A DNA stretch of 64,000 bases from Gracilaria gracilis (Eukaryota > Rhodophyta > Florideophyceae > Gracilariales > Gracilariaceae), in contig JARGSG010000075.1 of the NCBI GenBank assembly GCA_030374805.1, forward strand, positions 1-64,000. The letters run 5' to 3'. Made by a program: the position numbers and the translations under genes. Below, piece by piece: positions 43,911-54,253 of this stretch. Each line of letters opens with the position of its first letter. Position 1 is the first letter of the stretch. The notes beneath the pieces were generated by a model. It did not search any database, was not told where the DNA came from, and saw only the letters and a program-made list of their open reading frames with translations.

Positions 43911-46620
43911 TACACTGGCCAGTCGAGGAGTTTTTTCCTTATCTGCATACTGCGAAAAAAACACGATGCGGTTACATACGTAGATGTGTAACCGTGGTGA
44001 GAACCCCTTCTTTTTGTAAGGGACATCTCCTTTAGAGCTCAAGGATTTTAGGAATTCTTGGATGGACCCATTAATGGCAAAAGGAGGGTTTATAGCCTCG
44101 CTATAAATAAAAACCCTCTCTTTGGAATTTGTCACAGGAAGCATTCGAGCAACTTTTGAATTTGAATTTGAAAGACATGTTTACACGTGCATACACATAT
44201 CATAGCTTTACAGTATGGCAATACGTGTACTTACAAAACAAGAAACTTACACAACTTCGTAATTTGCTTTGGTTCGTCTTATGCACAGATTTGGCAAGCA
44301 GTTTAAGCGCCACAGCTGAAGTCGCCACCAATTAAACTCTGGAAATGCATATCCTTGACACACAAGATGACTTCAGGCCTGCATAACTTGCCTGTTGCGT
44401 TCCTAAAAGCTCCGCAGATTTCCGCGGAGATCTCATGATTTGGGATCATGCACTAACTAAGTACACGGCGTAGCGAGGGGGGGTTGCAATCGATCGCATT
44501 GGGAATCGATTCCAGTCCCTGGTCAACAATCACCGATTGCCGGATTCATAGGAAGCGCAATCAATGTCGGAGGTCTATTGATTGCTTTCTATATGGCAAT
44601 CCCAATTCTTGATTTGATTCTTTCATGACAGCAATCCCAATTATCGATAGCGTTCTTTAAAGCAATCCCAATCAACTCAAGATTTGTATAATCTAGTGCT
44701 TTAAAACCTCGACAACCCAGATGACTACACTGGTTGGACAAAAGTCAGGCGATTGCCATCGTGTTTGCAAAGAAAACAGGATTCCAATCGCGATTGGAAA
44801 AACAATAACGAGCAAGTCAATTATATGAAGTTCCTCAGGAAAAACCGTGACTCTCGAAAAGGAATCTTGTTTGTCTCGCCTGTAGCTCCAGCCCAAAGTT
44901 GTCCGTCTCGTACAGGAATTATTTGGGTTCCAACAATACTGATGCGGCCACCAATTTTAGGAATTTCCGACAGAGGGTAAGGGTAAACGCGAAATATGCG
45001 AAGGTATTTTCGTGGATTTGGGAGATGATGGTGAAGAGATTTGCGAGATGGATGCACCTTGTCAGAGTGGGAGAATAGAAACTGGCCAAATATCCAGTGG
45101 GGTTGAGGATTAAGTTTGGTGGCAACACTGCTGCGGGCCCTCTTGGTCTATTTCAGAGAGACCAAAGGTGATGCATGGCCTCTGGTGTATTGTATTTGCG
45201 TTGTGGAGGACATGACAGGATTGGGTGCGTTACAGTCCGAGTGTTACGCTATGTGACGAGTAGTGCTTTGGACGACAATTTCATTTGCTATGGAGCTCTT
45301 CTAATCCGCCTGCAGGGCGAAGCTGTCTTCGGCCACAAGCAGACCCAGTCTCGAGAGGATAGTTGAGCTGGTGCCAGAAAAGTACAAAGTCGTTGGCAGT
45401 TTGGCAAACGCTTTGCTTTCAGTACTTGTTCTCCTGGATCGGCGTTCACAGAAGGTCTATTGGCTCACGTTCGAGATCTAGAAAAATAGGAAAGTGTGCT
45501 TTATTAAATTCAAATTCATTTTGTATTCAAACTTTTGAAACTACGTGTACGAACAGCAATTCATTCATCATTAGACCTTGGCAGCCTGTTCCTTTTTCTC
45601 GGATTGGAATTAATAATTACCTATTCAGAAACAATTTGAGTTTTCAAACTTATTTCGAAAATCTTTTTGCCCGCAAGACAACGAAGGTAGACTCGCTAAT
45701 AAACGATTCGACGAGTTTCCATCGATGATTCGCACTCTGTGGTGGGAAATTCCTTTATAAATACGAACGGCCCTAAAGCATGTGCGGTTTCTTGGTGTGA
45801 ATTCGCACTTGAACAACCTGGATGATCGAACTTTTCTTCTCAAGATCAACGTTGCTGTGCTGCTGCGTCTCCGCATTGCTACCTGCACTACGTGCAGACT
45901 CCGCACGGAGTGCAGGCAGCAATTCGAGCTAATAATGCTAAAAAAGGCCAACCGTAGCTTCATCCTGGTAGCCCCCTAGTAGTCGTACACAAAACTTACG
46001 GAGTGGCACAAATAAGAGGCTGTTCCAACTTGCTTGTAATTGACGGGTTTATGCGGCACATTGCGGTTTCGTGGACGTCTTCATTCGGCCCTTGGGCGGC
46101 TTTCTAGAATTGGTACCGATGTCCTCTTGCGCGGGAATCACTTGTGCTCTTGCCTTGTTTCCGTTCGGATATTGGATGTAGATCGCATTTGTCCATTCCG
46201 AAGTATACGTGTGCAGACGACAGTCATGCCTTTTCCAACTGTTTGACTTGTTGTCCAACATCAAATCCAACTGGTATACCGACAAGGCTATAGCAAGCCA
46301 TCCAACAGCAGCATCCCCTCAGCTGGCTTGCCCTCCGTCACTCCTACATGCGCATCCATCTCTTCCATAGGAGTAAAACCGGTGACACAACTATCTTACA
46401 TGTATTCCTTCCCGTGCTTTCTTGCTCGCCTAAGTAAATGAAGGAAAACGGATACTTCTCGAGTGGTACGCCATTTTCTCCTAGCCAAGGAATACTGCTT
46501 TCAAGGAAATAGAAGTGTACATCATACAACCGTACATAACTCTTCTGGTACGAACAGCTCTTAAAAACGCGGTCTTCACAGCCTCTACTCAACGCCATTC
46601 GGTATACGTTTCCTTGGAAG
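43911..46620. other. Gene-poor stretch of 2.7 kb
   Basis: No gene is recognised. A minus-strand ORF (43845-44144, 99 codons) with mixed composition, a hairpin (GAGGGTTTATAGC...GCTATAAATAAAAACCCTC, about 44083-44118), and a degenerate tandem repeat at 44596-44675 are the visible items. A 140-codon minus-strand ORF at 46344-46766 overlaps exon 1 of the glutamate-receptor-like gene in antisense and is probably chance. Confidence 0.35.
44596..44675. repeat. Degenerate tandem repeat with GCAATCCCAAT core
   Basis: GCAATCCCAAT starts at 44596, 44631 and 44662 (spacing 35 and 31 bases) with partly conserved spacers (TTGATT, TTCTTT). Related CGATTG words occur on both sides, so the surrounding 300 bases may be an old repeat array. 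Confidence 0.45.
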
Positions 46621-48482
46621 ATGTCATTTTCACATTCTTCAAGCGCACAACGCTTCATCCTCTTACTAATTATGTCCCTTACGACACTGCAAACCGTTTT
46701 GTGTATTCGAGGCGTGTTATCTTCGCAACCGCCATTGCGTTGTTGCCTTATGGAGGAACCTCCCATCAGCTTTCAGAATGATCGCAACTACTGGAACGTA
46801 CGTTATCCAGAATGCTTTTCAATCGAATGTTCTCAATATCCTAACACTGCTCCTACGTATTACGGTGGCATCCCTTCAGAATGGCTTGGACGGAGTCATC
46901 AAAGAACATCTGCTTCAGCATCAAGCGTACCTCAATTGGACGTGCTCATCGGTTCAGGTCTTCCGCGGGCCAAACACAACGGACTTCACCGCTTTCGTCA
47001 CCACCATGCATGAATGCACCAACAAATCAACCGGACAGATAATTGAATCCCCAGATTGCTTGTGTGATATTGGTATTGGAGGTTGGTTTCAGACCGCCGG
47101 TCGCTTTGGGTTCGTTGATTTCTTGCCTCCATTTGTGTACGATCGATACGTTGTGTTTGCGCCCGTTTCTGAAGCAACAGTGTCGGGGAACGTGTGGTTT
47201 TTCATACAGACTTTTGACGGCAAAGCTTGGATCTCGATTTTGTCTCTGTTCATTATGTTTTCGTTTCTTAAGATCCTTGACAGACGATTTGCTGTCCCTG
47301 CCACATTTGAGCCGCTACCGAAGACTAGCTCCAGAATTCGACAATATGCACACTATCTTACGAAGAGCAACCTACCTTTCCGACTAAGAAAGGGCATTCA
47401 AAGCACGGGTAAGTTTCACACTACTGAACTTTCGGTTTTGAGTAAGGGATCGTGCAAAAGACTCACATCTTAATTTCCGCAATCTTAATCTGATACGCCT
47501 GAAGTTATGAGAATGATAATGCTCTCCGACGAGACTGTGGTTGATAATGGAAACACCACGCGCCAATGGTTTGTTAACTTGATTCTTGCTGTGACAGCCC
47601 TATTCCTCGTGTTGTCTTATGAGGCTAGCATGACGTAAGTTTCTTGGCTTGATGATTCTTCTAGTATTCACACTTGCGTGAATTCACGCTTCTCACATCG
47701 TTCTCTCTACAATTTGTTCACTACTGCAGAGCATCCCTTGTACAGGAAACAGTTGAGACCAAGTTTCAATCCGCTGCAGATCTTTTGAATTGCGACGTTC
47801 ATCCTTCTGAAGTATGTATGCTCAGAGGAGGTGCTTTGGAGACGTATTGGAAGAATTCCATAGCCATTGAGTGAGTTCTATCATTCTTGTTGTTTCGTAG
47901 CGGTAATAGCCTTCTGACCTGGGAGTTTTGTGTTTTTACCGCAGGGAATGCCATGCACAGAACCCACCAAACTACTTCAACTCTTACACCACTCTCTTTC
48001 AAGCGGTTGAAAACGGCCAATGCAAGTATTCCATCGTGCTTGAATCCGCCATCACATCCGCAATTCGGAAAAGGTATTGCGGGGATTTCGTGATCGCTGG
48101 TGAACCAATCTGGAACGGGGGCCTATCAATGCTGCTCCCAAAAGGCAGTAACCTGACAGAAGCAATGAGCCGTGCAACGCTTGAGTTGCTCGGAAATCAG
48201 ACGACGACCAGTCTCATAAGGTATTTCAATAATCTTCCTCAGTGCAAAGTGGAAGTGAACACCACTCTCAGCTTCGAAAAGCTCCGGCATTTCTTCTTCA
48301 TCGCATATTCAGTGGGAGGCACCTTGTTTGTTGCGATGGCGCTTCTTCCTCAAACGAATTCCGAGGAAAATAGATTCAGGGAAGCATCAGGGAACCATGA
48401 ATCGCCGGAAATGGTGCGAAAACCACCAAGACGCGTAAGCTGCTCTTCAACGGAAGTCAGTCACGAGGATGCCGAGGTCTAA
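46621..48482 (+). CDS. Ionotropic glutamate receptor-like ligand-gated channel, five exons
   Basis: Exons 46621-46797, 46880-47408, 47505-47634, 47730-47870 and 47945-48482 join in phase to 504 aa; introns are 82, 96, 95 and 74 nt. After a signal peptide (FILLLIMSLTTLQTVLC) comes lobe S1 of the ligand-binding domain (PLRCCLMEEPPISF near 40; the DIGIGG..FVDFLPPF block, as DLAVAPL..IDFSKPF in GluRs), then M1 (WISILSLFIMFSFLKIL), a pore-region segment, M3 with LSYEASMTASLV (GluR motif SYTANLAAF), lobe S2 with paired cysteines, and M4 (FFFIAYSVGGTLFVAMALL). A short Ser/Glu-rich tail is cytosolic. There is no amino-terminal LIVBP-like domain, so the layout is like insect IRs or other short receptors. 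Such proteins are ligand-gated cation channels in the plasma membrane. The first intron is the least certain; the others have strong GTAAGT/GTGAGT donors. Confidence 0.82.
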
Positions 48483-48714
48483 TTGCGGGGAAGAAACGCA
48501 ACGTCTAATGGTAAGAACTGTCAGCTTACTGTAAATATTATGCATGGTCATCACGGTGCTTCCAAAAAGAGCGCCATCCGTTGCACCTCTCGTACACCGC
48601 AATGCACTGCAATGCGCCTCATCAACAGAGCGAGCACCAGCACACTCTGCCCTCTGCCCTCCCCCCTGTGACAGTCAACCCACCTGCAACAGACCATCAA
48701 CGCCGCCACTCAAC

Positions 48715-49497
48715 ATGGACCCCTCCCAAAAGTTCTCGCCGCCAGTCCCCACGGCCTCCAGCCCCGTCTCCCAGCCAAATCACTCAGAATCAACCAATCG
48801 CGACATTGCGCAAACGAAGCCTCCTCCACTCGGAACGGCGTCTGCACGAGCCCCGACACAGTCTGCACCCCCCTCTCGCCCCGTCCGCGTGCTCGATGAT
48901 CCGAAAGAAATAGAGAGTCTTGCACACACGCTCGCATCCGCTTTCGAAGACGACCCGTTTCTGAACTGCTTTCATGGACCGCACGCCAAACACAAGTACG
49001 AAAAGCGTCTCATCCTCAATAGGACCGTAATTCGGGCCGAGCTCACCCGTTCGAAAGGTGAGACCACGATCCACGTTTCGGAAGATGGTGCATGTGTTGC
49101 CATATGGCACCATGTTGGCCACTGGAAAATATCCGGCTTCTACTCGCTATGCCTCCTTGTAGCACTTTTCCGTTGCTTTGGGTGGCGCGCGCTAGCGATG
49201 GCGTCCTTCATCGATAAGGTTGAAAAGCTACACCCCACACGCCCTCACATGCATCTCTTCATAATGGGAACGGACAAAGAGCACCAAGGAAAGGGGTATG
49301 GCTCTGCAGTTATGTCTGAAATGTTGAAGCAATGTGATCTGCTGCGTCTTCCAGCGTACCTAGAATCGTCTAATGAGCTCAACATTTCGTTCTACAGACG
49401 GCATGGCTTCGAGGTCGTTGAGAAGATCCGAAGGCACCCGGATTGCCCACCCATCTCTACGATGTGGAGAGAACCGCGACCAATTGAAAGGGAATAA
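48715..49497 (+). CDS. GNAT-family N-acetyltransferase
   Basis: The single-exon product is 260 aa. The first 65 residues are Pro/Ser-rich and probably disordered. The GNAT fold follows, with MHLFIMGTDKEHQGKGYGS (the acetyl-CoA loop Q-x-x-G-x-G near 191-196), LESSNELNISFYRRHGFEVV (the conserved motif B: leaving-group tyrosine and N-x-x-x-Y-x-x-x-G-F) and a final strand with ISTMWRE. Sequence features resemble the small-molecule acetyltransferases found in fungi and algae (similar to At-type FR47/acetyltransferase_1). The substrate is unknown. A hydrophobic stretch (FYSLCLLVALFRCFGW) lies mid-protein. The ATG at 48715 was chosen because the upstream extension to 48544 overlaps the region right behind the receptor gene and looks non-coding. 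Confidence 0.82.
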   Translation: MDPSQKFSPPVPTASSPVSQPNHSESTNRDIAQTKPPPLGTASARAPTQSAPPSRPVRVLDDPKEIESLAHTLASAFEDDPFLNCFHGPHAKHKYEKRLILNRTVIRAELTRSKGETTIHVSEDGACVAIWHHVGHWKISGFYSLCLLVALFRCFGWRALAMASFIDKVEKLHPTRPHMHLFIMGTDKEHQGKGYGSAVMSEMLKQCDLLRLPAYLESSNELNISFYRRHGFEVVEKIRRHPDCPPISTMWREPRPIERE

Positions 49498-49501
49498 AGA
49501 A

Positions 49502-49850
49502 ACAGCCCGAATCGCGTAAAGGATGTACTCCTTGTCTCTATTTCTTCAAATACGAGCATCATAGAGGCGAAAGGGGTTGGTACAGCATGTTTACCTTTGA
49601 TCGGCAATTGCCTATGTCTAGACTAGAACGTGCTGTGTAGCACCTCCTCTACAACAAGTCAAACTACCCCAGGTATCTTCAAAACTTATGTGCTCAGCTG
49701 AATGTTCAATAGTTTGCTTTGCTGCCCGGGAGGTGAACGTGTTTCATGAACCGTCAGGACTATTGCGCGCTATCAGCAATGGGTCTCTTTGTGCATCGCT
49801 TTCATCAGCTATGGGGGGTGGACTGCTTCATAGAAGCATTTTAACGTTTT
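49502..49850 (-). pseudogene. Relic copy of the gene end at 57.24-57.49 kb
   Basis: Two blocks, 49502-49580 and 49784-49850, match 57242-57345 and 57426-57490 in the same order. On the minus strand they correspond to the C-terminal coding part and 3' flank of the ORF at 57315-57683. The copy no longer keeps an open frame, so it is a decayed duplicate. Confidence 0.55.
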
Positions 49851-50309
49851 ATTCCCGTTTAAATCGTTCAGAAAAAGTGTCAAAAACGTTTAATAAACAA
49901 AACTGGCAATATAATATATTCAAGATCCAAATCAATATGGTCCCCTTCAATTCAAGAAAAACAAAGCAGAAGCTCCAACTTCTTTTGTAGACCATATCCC
50001 GGTAATAAGAAATATAGTGTTTGTACATTTAGAAAAAGGACTACCTGTAGAGCTACCCTCGGTAAAACTAGAATCAAATACCAATACTGAATTACAAAAA
50101 GTAACAAGTCATACTGTAATTACAACTGACCTAATGTCCAAAATATTCCACCATTGGATATGACGTCAATGTAAGCTTCGCATACTGTAAAGTTCTGAAC
50201 ATGTTTCGAACGGACACGTAGTAACCGTTCGCAGGGAACGCACTTGAAATGAATTATTCATACGTTTTCTGAACGTTCCATTTTATTCAATTCAAAACAT
50301 ATGTACAAG
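49851..50309. other. AT-rich intergenic stretch
   Basis: No ORF of interest. It leads up to the TA target site of the Tc1/mariner element. Confidence 0.4.
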
Positions 50310-50311
50310 TA

Positions 50312-51879
50312 CAGTGAGCGAAATCTTTATATCTCAGACCAGGATTTTACATTAAGAACAATATACTTTACGTGTTTCTTCTGAAGGACCGCGTAGAACA
50401 CATGTCCCAGCGTCCAGCAAGTTTACGTGCTAAACACAGTAGCATACAGCCAAGCAAGTTCACAGCAGACCAATAATAATAAACGAACTTTATATATATC
50501 TGCGAAACTTTATAACATCAACTACATTCAAAACAGAAAGCGCGCGCCTTAGAGTAGCTCTAAGAAGCTCAAATTGTCACAAAGTCCTCCTCGTTGCATT
50601 CCCAATCACCTAAAAGGCCCCCGTTCTTATCCAAAACACCATAATGCCCCGTGGTTCCCTCTTAACAGACGTGGAAAAAGCGCAAATTCTAGCGCATTAC
50701 TCCCACGGTATGTCGCACCAGGCAATTGCAGACGAGCTCGGGCGTCACCGTACAACCATTCAAAATTTTCTAATGCGGCCAAAGAAGAGTCAACAGCGCA
50801 AATGGAAAGCAAGAAACCAAAAAACTCTCCGAAAAGACCAAACGTACTATCATTCGTGACGTCACAATGCACCAGTCCAGTGCAAGTGATGTTCAAAAAA
50901 AGTACAATTTGAACGTCACTACGAGGAGAATTCAACAAATACTACACGAGGTACCGTATCTTAAGTATAAGAACATGAAGTCTGGACCTTACATGAACGT
51001 TCAACACCAAAAAAAAGCGTGTTATATTTGCGAAACAAAAGCCCAGTTGGAACTCTATTGAATGGAAGAAAGTTATTTTCTTGGACGAGAAAAAGTTTGA
51101 CCTTGACGGTCCGGATGGTTTGGCTTCGTATTGGCACGACTTAAGGAAAGAACCGGAGATAATTTCTAAAAGGGTGCAGGGTGGAAAATCTTTAATGGTT
51201 TGGGGCTGCATTTCTTACTACGGAGGTGGTTCCCTGACTGCATTTGACAGGAACATAACCTCAGACAGCTACGTTGAAGTTCTACAGAAGGATTTGTTGC
51301 CGTACGCGGCAGAGACACTAAGTGAAAATTGGGTGTTTATGCATGATGGGGCTAGTCCTCATCGAGCAAATGCTACTAAGAAGTGGCTTACAGATCATAA
51401 CGTTACGGTTATGGACTGGCCAGCGAAGAGCCCAGATCTCAACATTATTGAGAATGTGTGGGCTTGGCTGGCCAGGCACGTGTACGCTGACCACACTCAA
51501 TTTGAATCTGTGGAAGCGTTGGCCGACAAAGTGGAATATGTGTGGAATCAAATGCCGGATTTACTGGTTGAAAACCTGTACAGGTCTTTGCATAACCGTT
51601 TGATTACAGTAGTGGAGAAAAAGGGAGGAATGACTGGCTATTAGATTGTTTCATGTGGTTATTGTTCTTTATGCAGTTATAAAATTTCGCTGTGATAAAT
51701 AAACTTCGTTTGCTTTATTGGCATTCGTCTTTCATTAGATTGCCTGTGCAGGACGGCGGTTTATCTTGGCAATGTACCATGCACTACACTACTGCTTGCA
51801 TAGTTATATTGTTATAGGGCGTCAGCTTGCGACGAAAATGTCCGTTGTGTTTTTTGAGATAAAGAAGTTTCGCTGACTG
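50312..51879 (+). mobile_element. Tc1/mariner element
   Basis: The ends are inverted repeats starting CAGTGAGCGAAAT and, in reverse, CAGTCAGCGAAAC, followed on both sides by CTTTATCTCA-like sequence. TA flanks the element at 50310-50311 and 51880-51881, the duplicated target of this superfamily. At 1,568 bp the size is typical. The transposase between the ends is frameshifted, so the copy cannot move on its own. Confidence 0.9.
50644..51644 (+). pseudogene. Tc1-like DD34E transposase, frameshifted
   Basis: The N-terminal helix-turn-helix (EKAQILAHYSHGMSHQAIADELGRHRTTI) is in one frame (50644 to about 50830). The middle (KTKRTIIRDV, TTRRIQQILHEVPYLKYK) is in a second frame to about 51010. The catalytic part is in a third frame from about 51025 to 51644, with Asp in IFLDEKKFDLDG, Asp in FMHDGASPHRA and Glu in SPDLNIIENVW, 34 residues apart. 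At least two frameshifts separate them. A complete enzyme would be about 330 aa and would insert the element at TA. Confidence 0.9.
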
Positions 51880-52303
51880 TACATGGCAAAATTTGTGGGC
51901 CTGTGAACGTTCTTGTACACGTAGTGAGCGGCCACTATAGCTACAATTGGAGCAAGTTTGCCACTACATTGATACAATACCCGGGGTTATTCTGCGAATG
52001 GAGCCGTTATATCTCCTACGGAAATGTAAACCGCCGTCAGTGTGGAATTGATGGGGCTGCAAAGGGAGCTCTTCATGATATCAGTTTTCTTTATGATGGG
52101 CACCGTAGTATTTTTATGTCCATCGTGCTCGCCCAAGAAGTAGAAAGCGCAAACAAGCGTCGGTGCGCGTTTATGCTCTCAATTTGTCGCCGTAAAGTGT
52201 AAAAAGCGATTCATAGCTCGTTCGACTCCAGGGATGTGGTTCTCATTGTGCTTCTTCCCGAATCAACAAAGTATGCTTTGAACATCTTGCATATGAACCA
52301 GGT
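51880..52303. other. Intergenic stretch with a 99-codon ORF
   Basis: The ORF at 51903-52202 is plus-strand and unrecognised. It could be an exon of the membrane protein gene downstream, but I cannot find a convincing splice pair. Confidence 0.25.
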
Positions 52304-52837
52304 ATGAGCACTGATGTAAACTACATGTCCCTCATTGTTGCGTCGCTAATATGCGCTGGCAGATTTGCAATAGGAATGAAGGAGATAAGTATCGCCGGAG
52401 TACCAATCGTTCAACTTAGTGAAACTCAATCCAATTCATACTCAGTTGCGTTGCTGGTGTTCAGTTGTCTTTGGGTACTATATGGCTTCGACCAGTACAA
52501 AAAGCTTAGGCTCGTGGTGAAAAAATTGGAAGAGGAGCGAAGGGATGTATTATGGGAGCCCGTGATGCCACCAACGTCGACGACGAGGATCCTTTCTCGG
52601 CGTTGGGGACTAGTTAATGTGATTGTCGTTGCCTTAGTGTTAGAACTGACATTGTACTCTTCTGGGGCAACCCTGTTGTCCATGACATTAGTTGCTCTTC
52701 ATGCCGTTGGAAACGCAACAATCATTCTAACAGACATGGGAAAGTGTGCAGTCGCAAATATAAAGGACAAGGAACAGAAAAAGAGCGAGGCTGATATGTG
52801 GTACAAGTTTGCAATGCTACCCCTCCCATCGGTATGA
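52304..52837 (+). CDS. Small multi-pass membrane protein of unknown function
   Basis: The open frame is 177 aa. Hydrophobic segments lie at about 9-25, 47-62, 102-120 and 122-142, with a charged, coiled-coil-like stretch between the second and third (KKLRLVVKKLEEERRD) and a charged C-terminal tail (KDKEQKKSEADMW). I recognise no family. The lack of an overlapping gene and the clear membrane pattern support coding, but introns and extra exons on either side cannot be excluded. Confidence 0.45.
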   Translation: MSTDVNYMSLIVASLICAGRFAIGMKEISIAGVPIVQLSETQSNSYSVALLVFSCLWVLYGFDQYKKLRLVVKKLEEERRDVLWEPVMPPTSTTRILSRRWGLVNVIVVALVLELTLYSSGATLLSMTLVALHAVGNATIILTDMGKCAVANIKDKEQKKSEADMWYKFAMLPLPSV

Positions 52838-53734
52838 TTTGGCACAAATTTTTTTCTAGAGCCCAGTGCGGGGGCAATTATATCCACAACATTAAAGGAA
52901 CAACATCAGAGAGTAATGGATGGAGTCCATTACCACAACAAACAATCATATCAAACTTTACTCATTCGTAACTTGCACAATCCGAAAGACACTACCTGTG
53001 TCTCCAGACATTCTCAAAAACCGCTAGTGGTTCAATTTGCCACATTTTCAAACAGGACCTTAAGCGAATCGACGACAACCTTCTCGTCTTCGTCAAGATC
53101 GGCAATCAATCCACTGCCGTTATCGTAGCACGGCACGTCATTCATCGACGTCGTAGGCGCAACGACACCATTTTGGCGACGATGCTTTCCTCTGCGTATA
53201 CCAGAAACCGCCAAAGCCTTCGGCTTCTCAATCAGCTCCTTTACGGTAAGGTATTTATCGAGCCACTCTGACAAAAGGACTTTACTCCCTCTCCTGGAAG
53301 CAGTATGCACTGTTTGTGGGGCACGATTGGACACCTTTTTCAGAATAAAGGAGGAAGAGGCATGATTCTTCAACACATTCTACACTGCGTTTATGGCAAC
53401 AGTTGGGTTCAGAGTGTTATCCAGTATCTCACTAACCATGCTTAGCCCTCTAGCATGAGTGGCACAAGTTCTACTCATAGTGTGGGAGCGATGACAGTTG
53501 CAGGCGTATCTTCTTCGCCGCTTTTTGCGCTGCCACTTAAGTCCGAAATGCCAGCGCAGTAAAAATGTAGAAGGAATCTCGCATCCAGACCTGCAACATG
53601 GCAGCCGGCTTTCAAGGCGCCTATCAGCTCAAAGGGTGATATCGAAGGCATCTAACGGAGTCGTTTGTGGACGTTCCCACAACAAGGCGCCTTGAGGAGA
53701 CTGTCAAGATCCGAAAACACCCCAAATTATTCCT
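52838..53734. other. Gene-poor stretch with one minus-strand ORF
   Basis: A minus-strand ORF at 53032-53376 (114 codons) has a plausible mix of residues (LLSEWLDKYLTVKELIEK, then a basic stretch and an acidic tail DLDEDEKVVVD) but no recognised domain. It might be a short gene or a transposase remnant. Confidence 0.3.
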
Positions 53735-54175
53735 ATGTCCCAAATCATACCGATGGGAGGGGTAGTTGTTACGTTCTTTGAGTATGGACCAAGTCTGCGT
53801 GATAATTTGCTGGCAGGCACACTTGCGCTGAGACGGAAACTTAGTGAAGAGCAGGAATATGAGCCTTCACAGCCGGTACCGGAATCTAAACTATCGAGAA
53901 ACGAAATGGCTGTTCGTCTTAATGGTGGCGCATTCGAGGTAGTGAAAGTAGATGCGGACGTTGTAGTCGTCCGGCCGACAGATGAGAACTCAAAATATCG
54001 AGCTGCTTCCAAGATGAATATCCATGCAGAAGGAAAGTTCACGATGAGGACGAAATTTGTTTCAGTTGGGACTTTGTTTTGGTATATTGTGGTCATCGAT
54101 GCTGCTCAAACAATGTTTGGTAGTGGACCGTGGCCTGGAGTTGAGGGATTTGGAGATGCGATAGCATGGATATAA
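53735..54175 (+). CDS. Possible membrane protein fragment truncated by the Copia-like insertion
   Basis: The open frame is 146 codons, with a hydrophobic segment near residues 108-122 (FVSVGTLFWYIVVIDAAQ). The stop codon lies in the first bases of the 70-base repeat that begins at 54171, so the original C-terminus may have been lost to the insertion. No family is recognised. Confidence 0.35.
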   Translation: MSQIIPMGGVVVTFFEYGPSLRDNLLAGTLALRRKLSEEQEYEPSQPVPESKLSRNEMAVRLNGGAFEVVKVDADVVVVRPTDENSKYRAASKMNIHAEGKFTMRTKFVSVGTLFWYIVVIDAAQTMFGSGPWPGVEGFGDAIAWI

Positions 54176-54240
54176 AAGATGAGTGACACGTGCAGGAAAC
54201 CAGCGCAGAGAAGCGCCGGAGTTGCTCAGCTGTTTTTATG
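54171..54240 (+). repeat. 70-base direct repeat, left copy
   Basis: Starts with a TATA-like TATAAAAG and is identical to 57038-57107. The left copy is followed directly by the primer-binding-like site. The right copy is preceded by a purine tract (AAGGAAAGAGGAGGAG). The pair behaves like the ends of a very short LTR. Confidence 0.75.
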
Positions 54241-54253
54241 GTTATGGGCCCAG
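54240..54253 (+). promoter_or_regulatory. Half-tRNA(iMet)-type primer-binding site
   Basis: GGTTATGGGCCCAG is the reverse complement of the anticodon arm of eukaryotic initiator methionine tRNA. Copia of Drosophila is known to prime from an internally cut initiator tRNA at such a site. Confidence 0.7.

Noticed and set aside
46344-46766. 140-codon minus-strand ORF opposite exon 1 of the receptor-like gene
   Set aside because: The plus strand has a signal peptide and ligand-binding-domain start there, in agreement with the rest of the gene.
46798-46810. A 13-base intron (GTACGT...CAG) in the receptor-like gene
   Set aside because: It is too short to be spliced. The 82-base intron 46798-46879 with the same donor also restores the frame and fits the sizes of the other introns.
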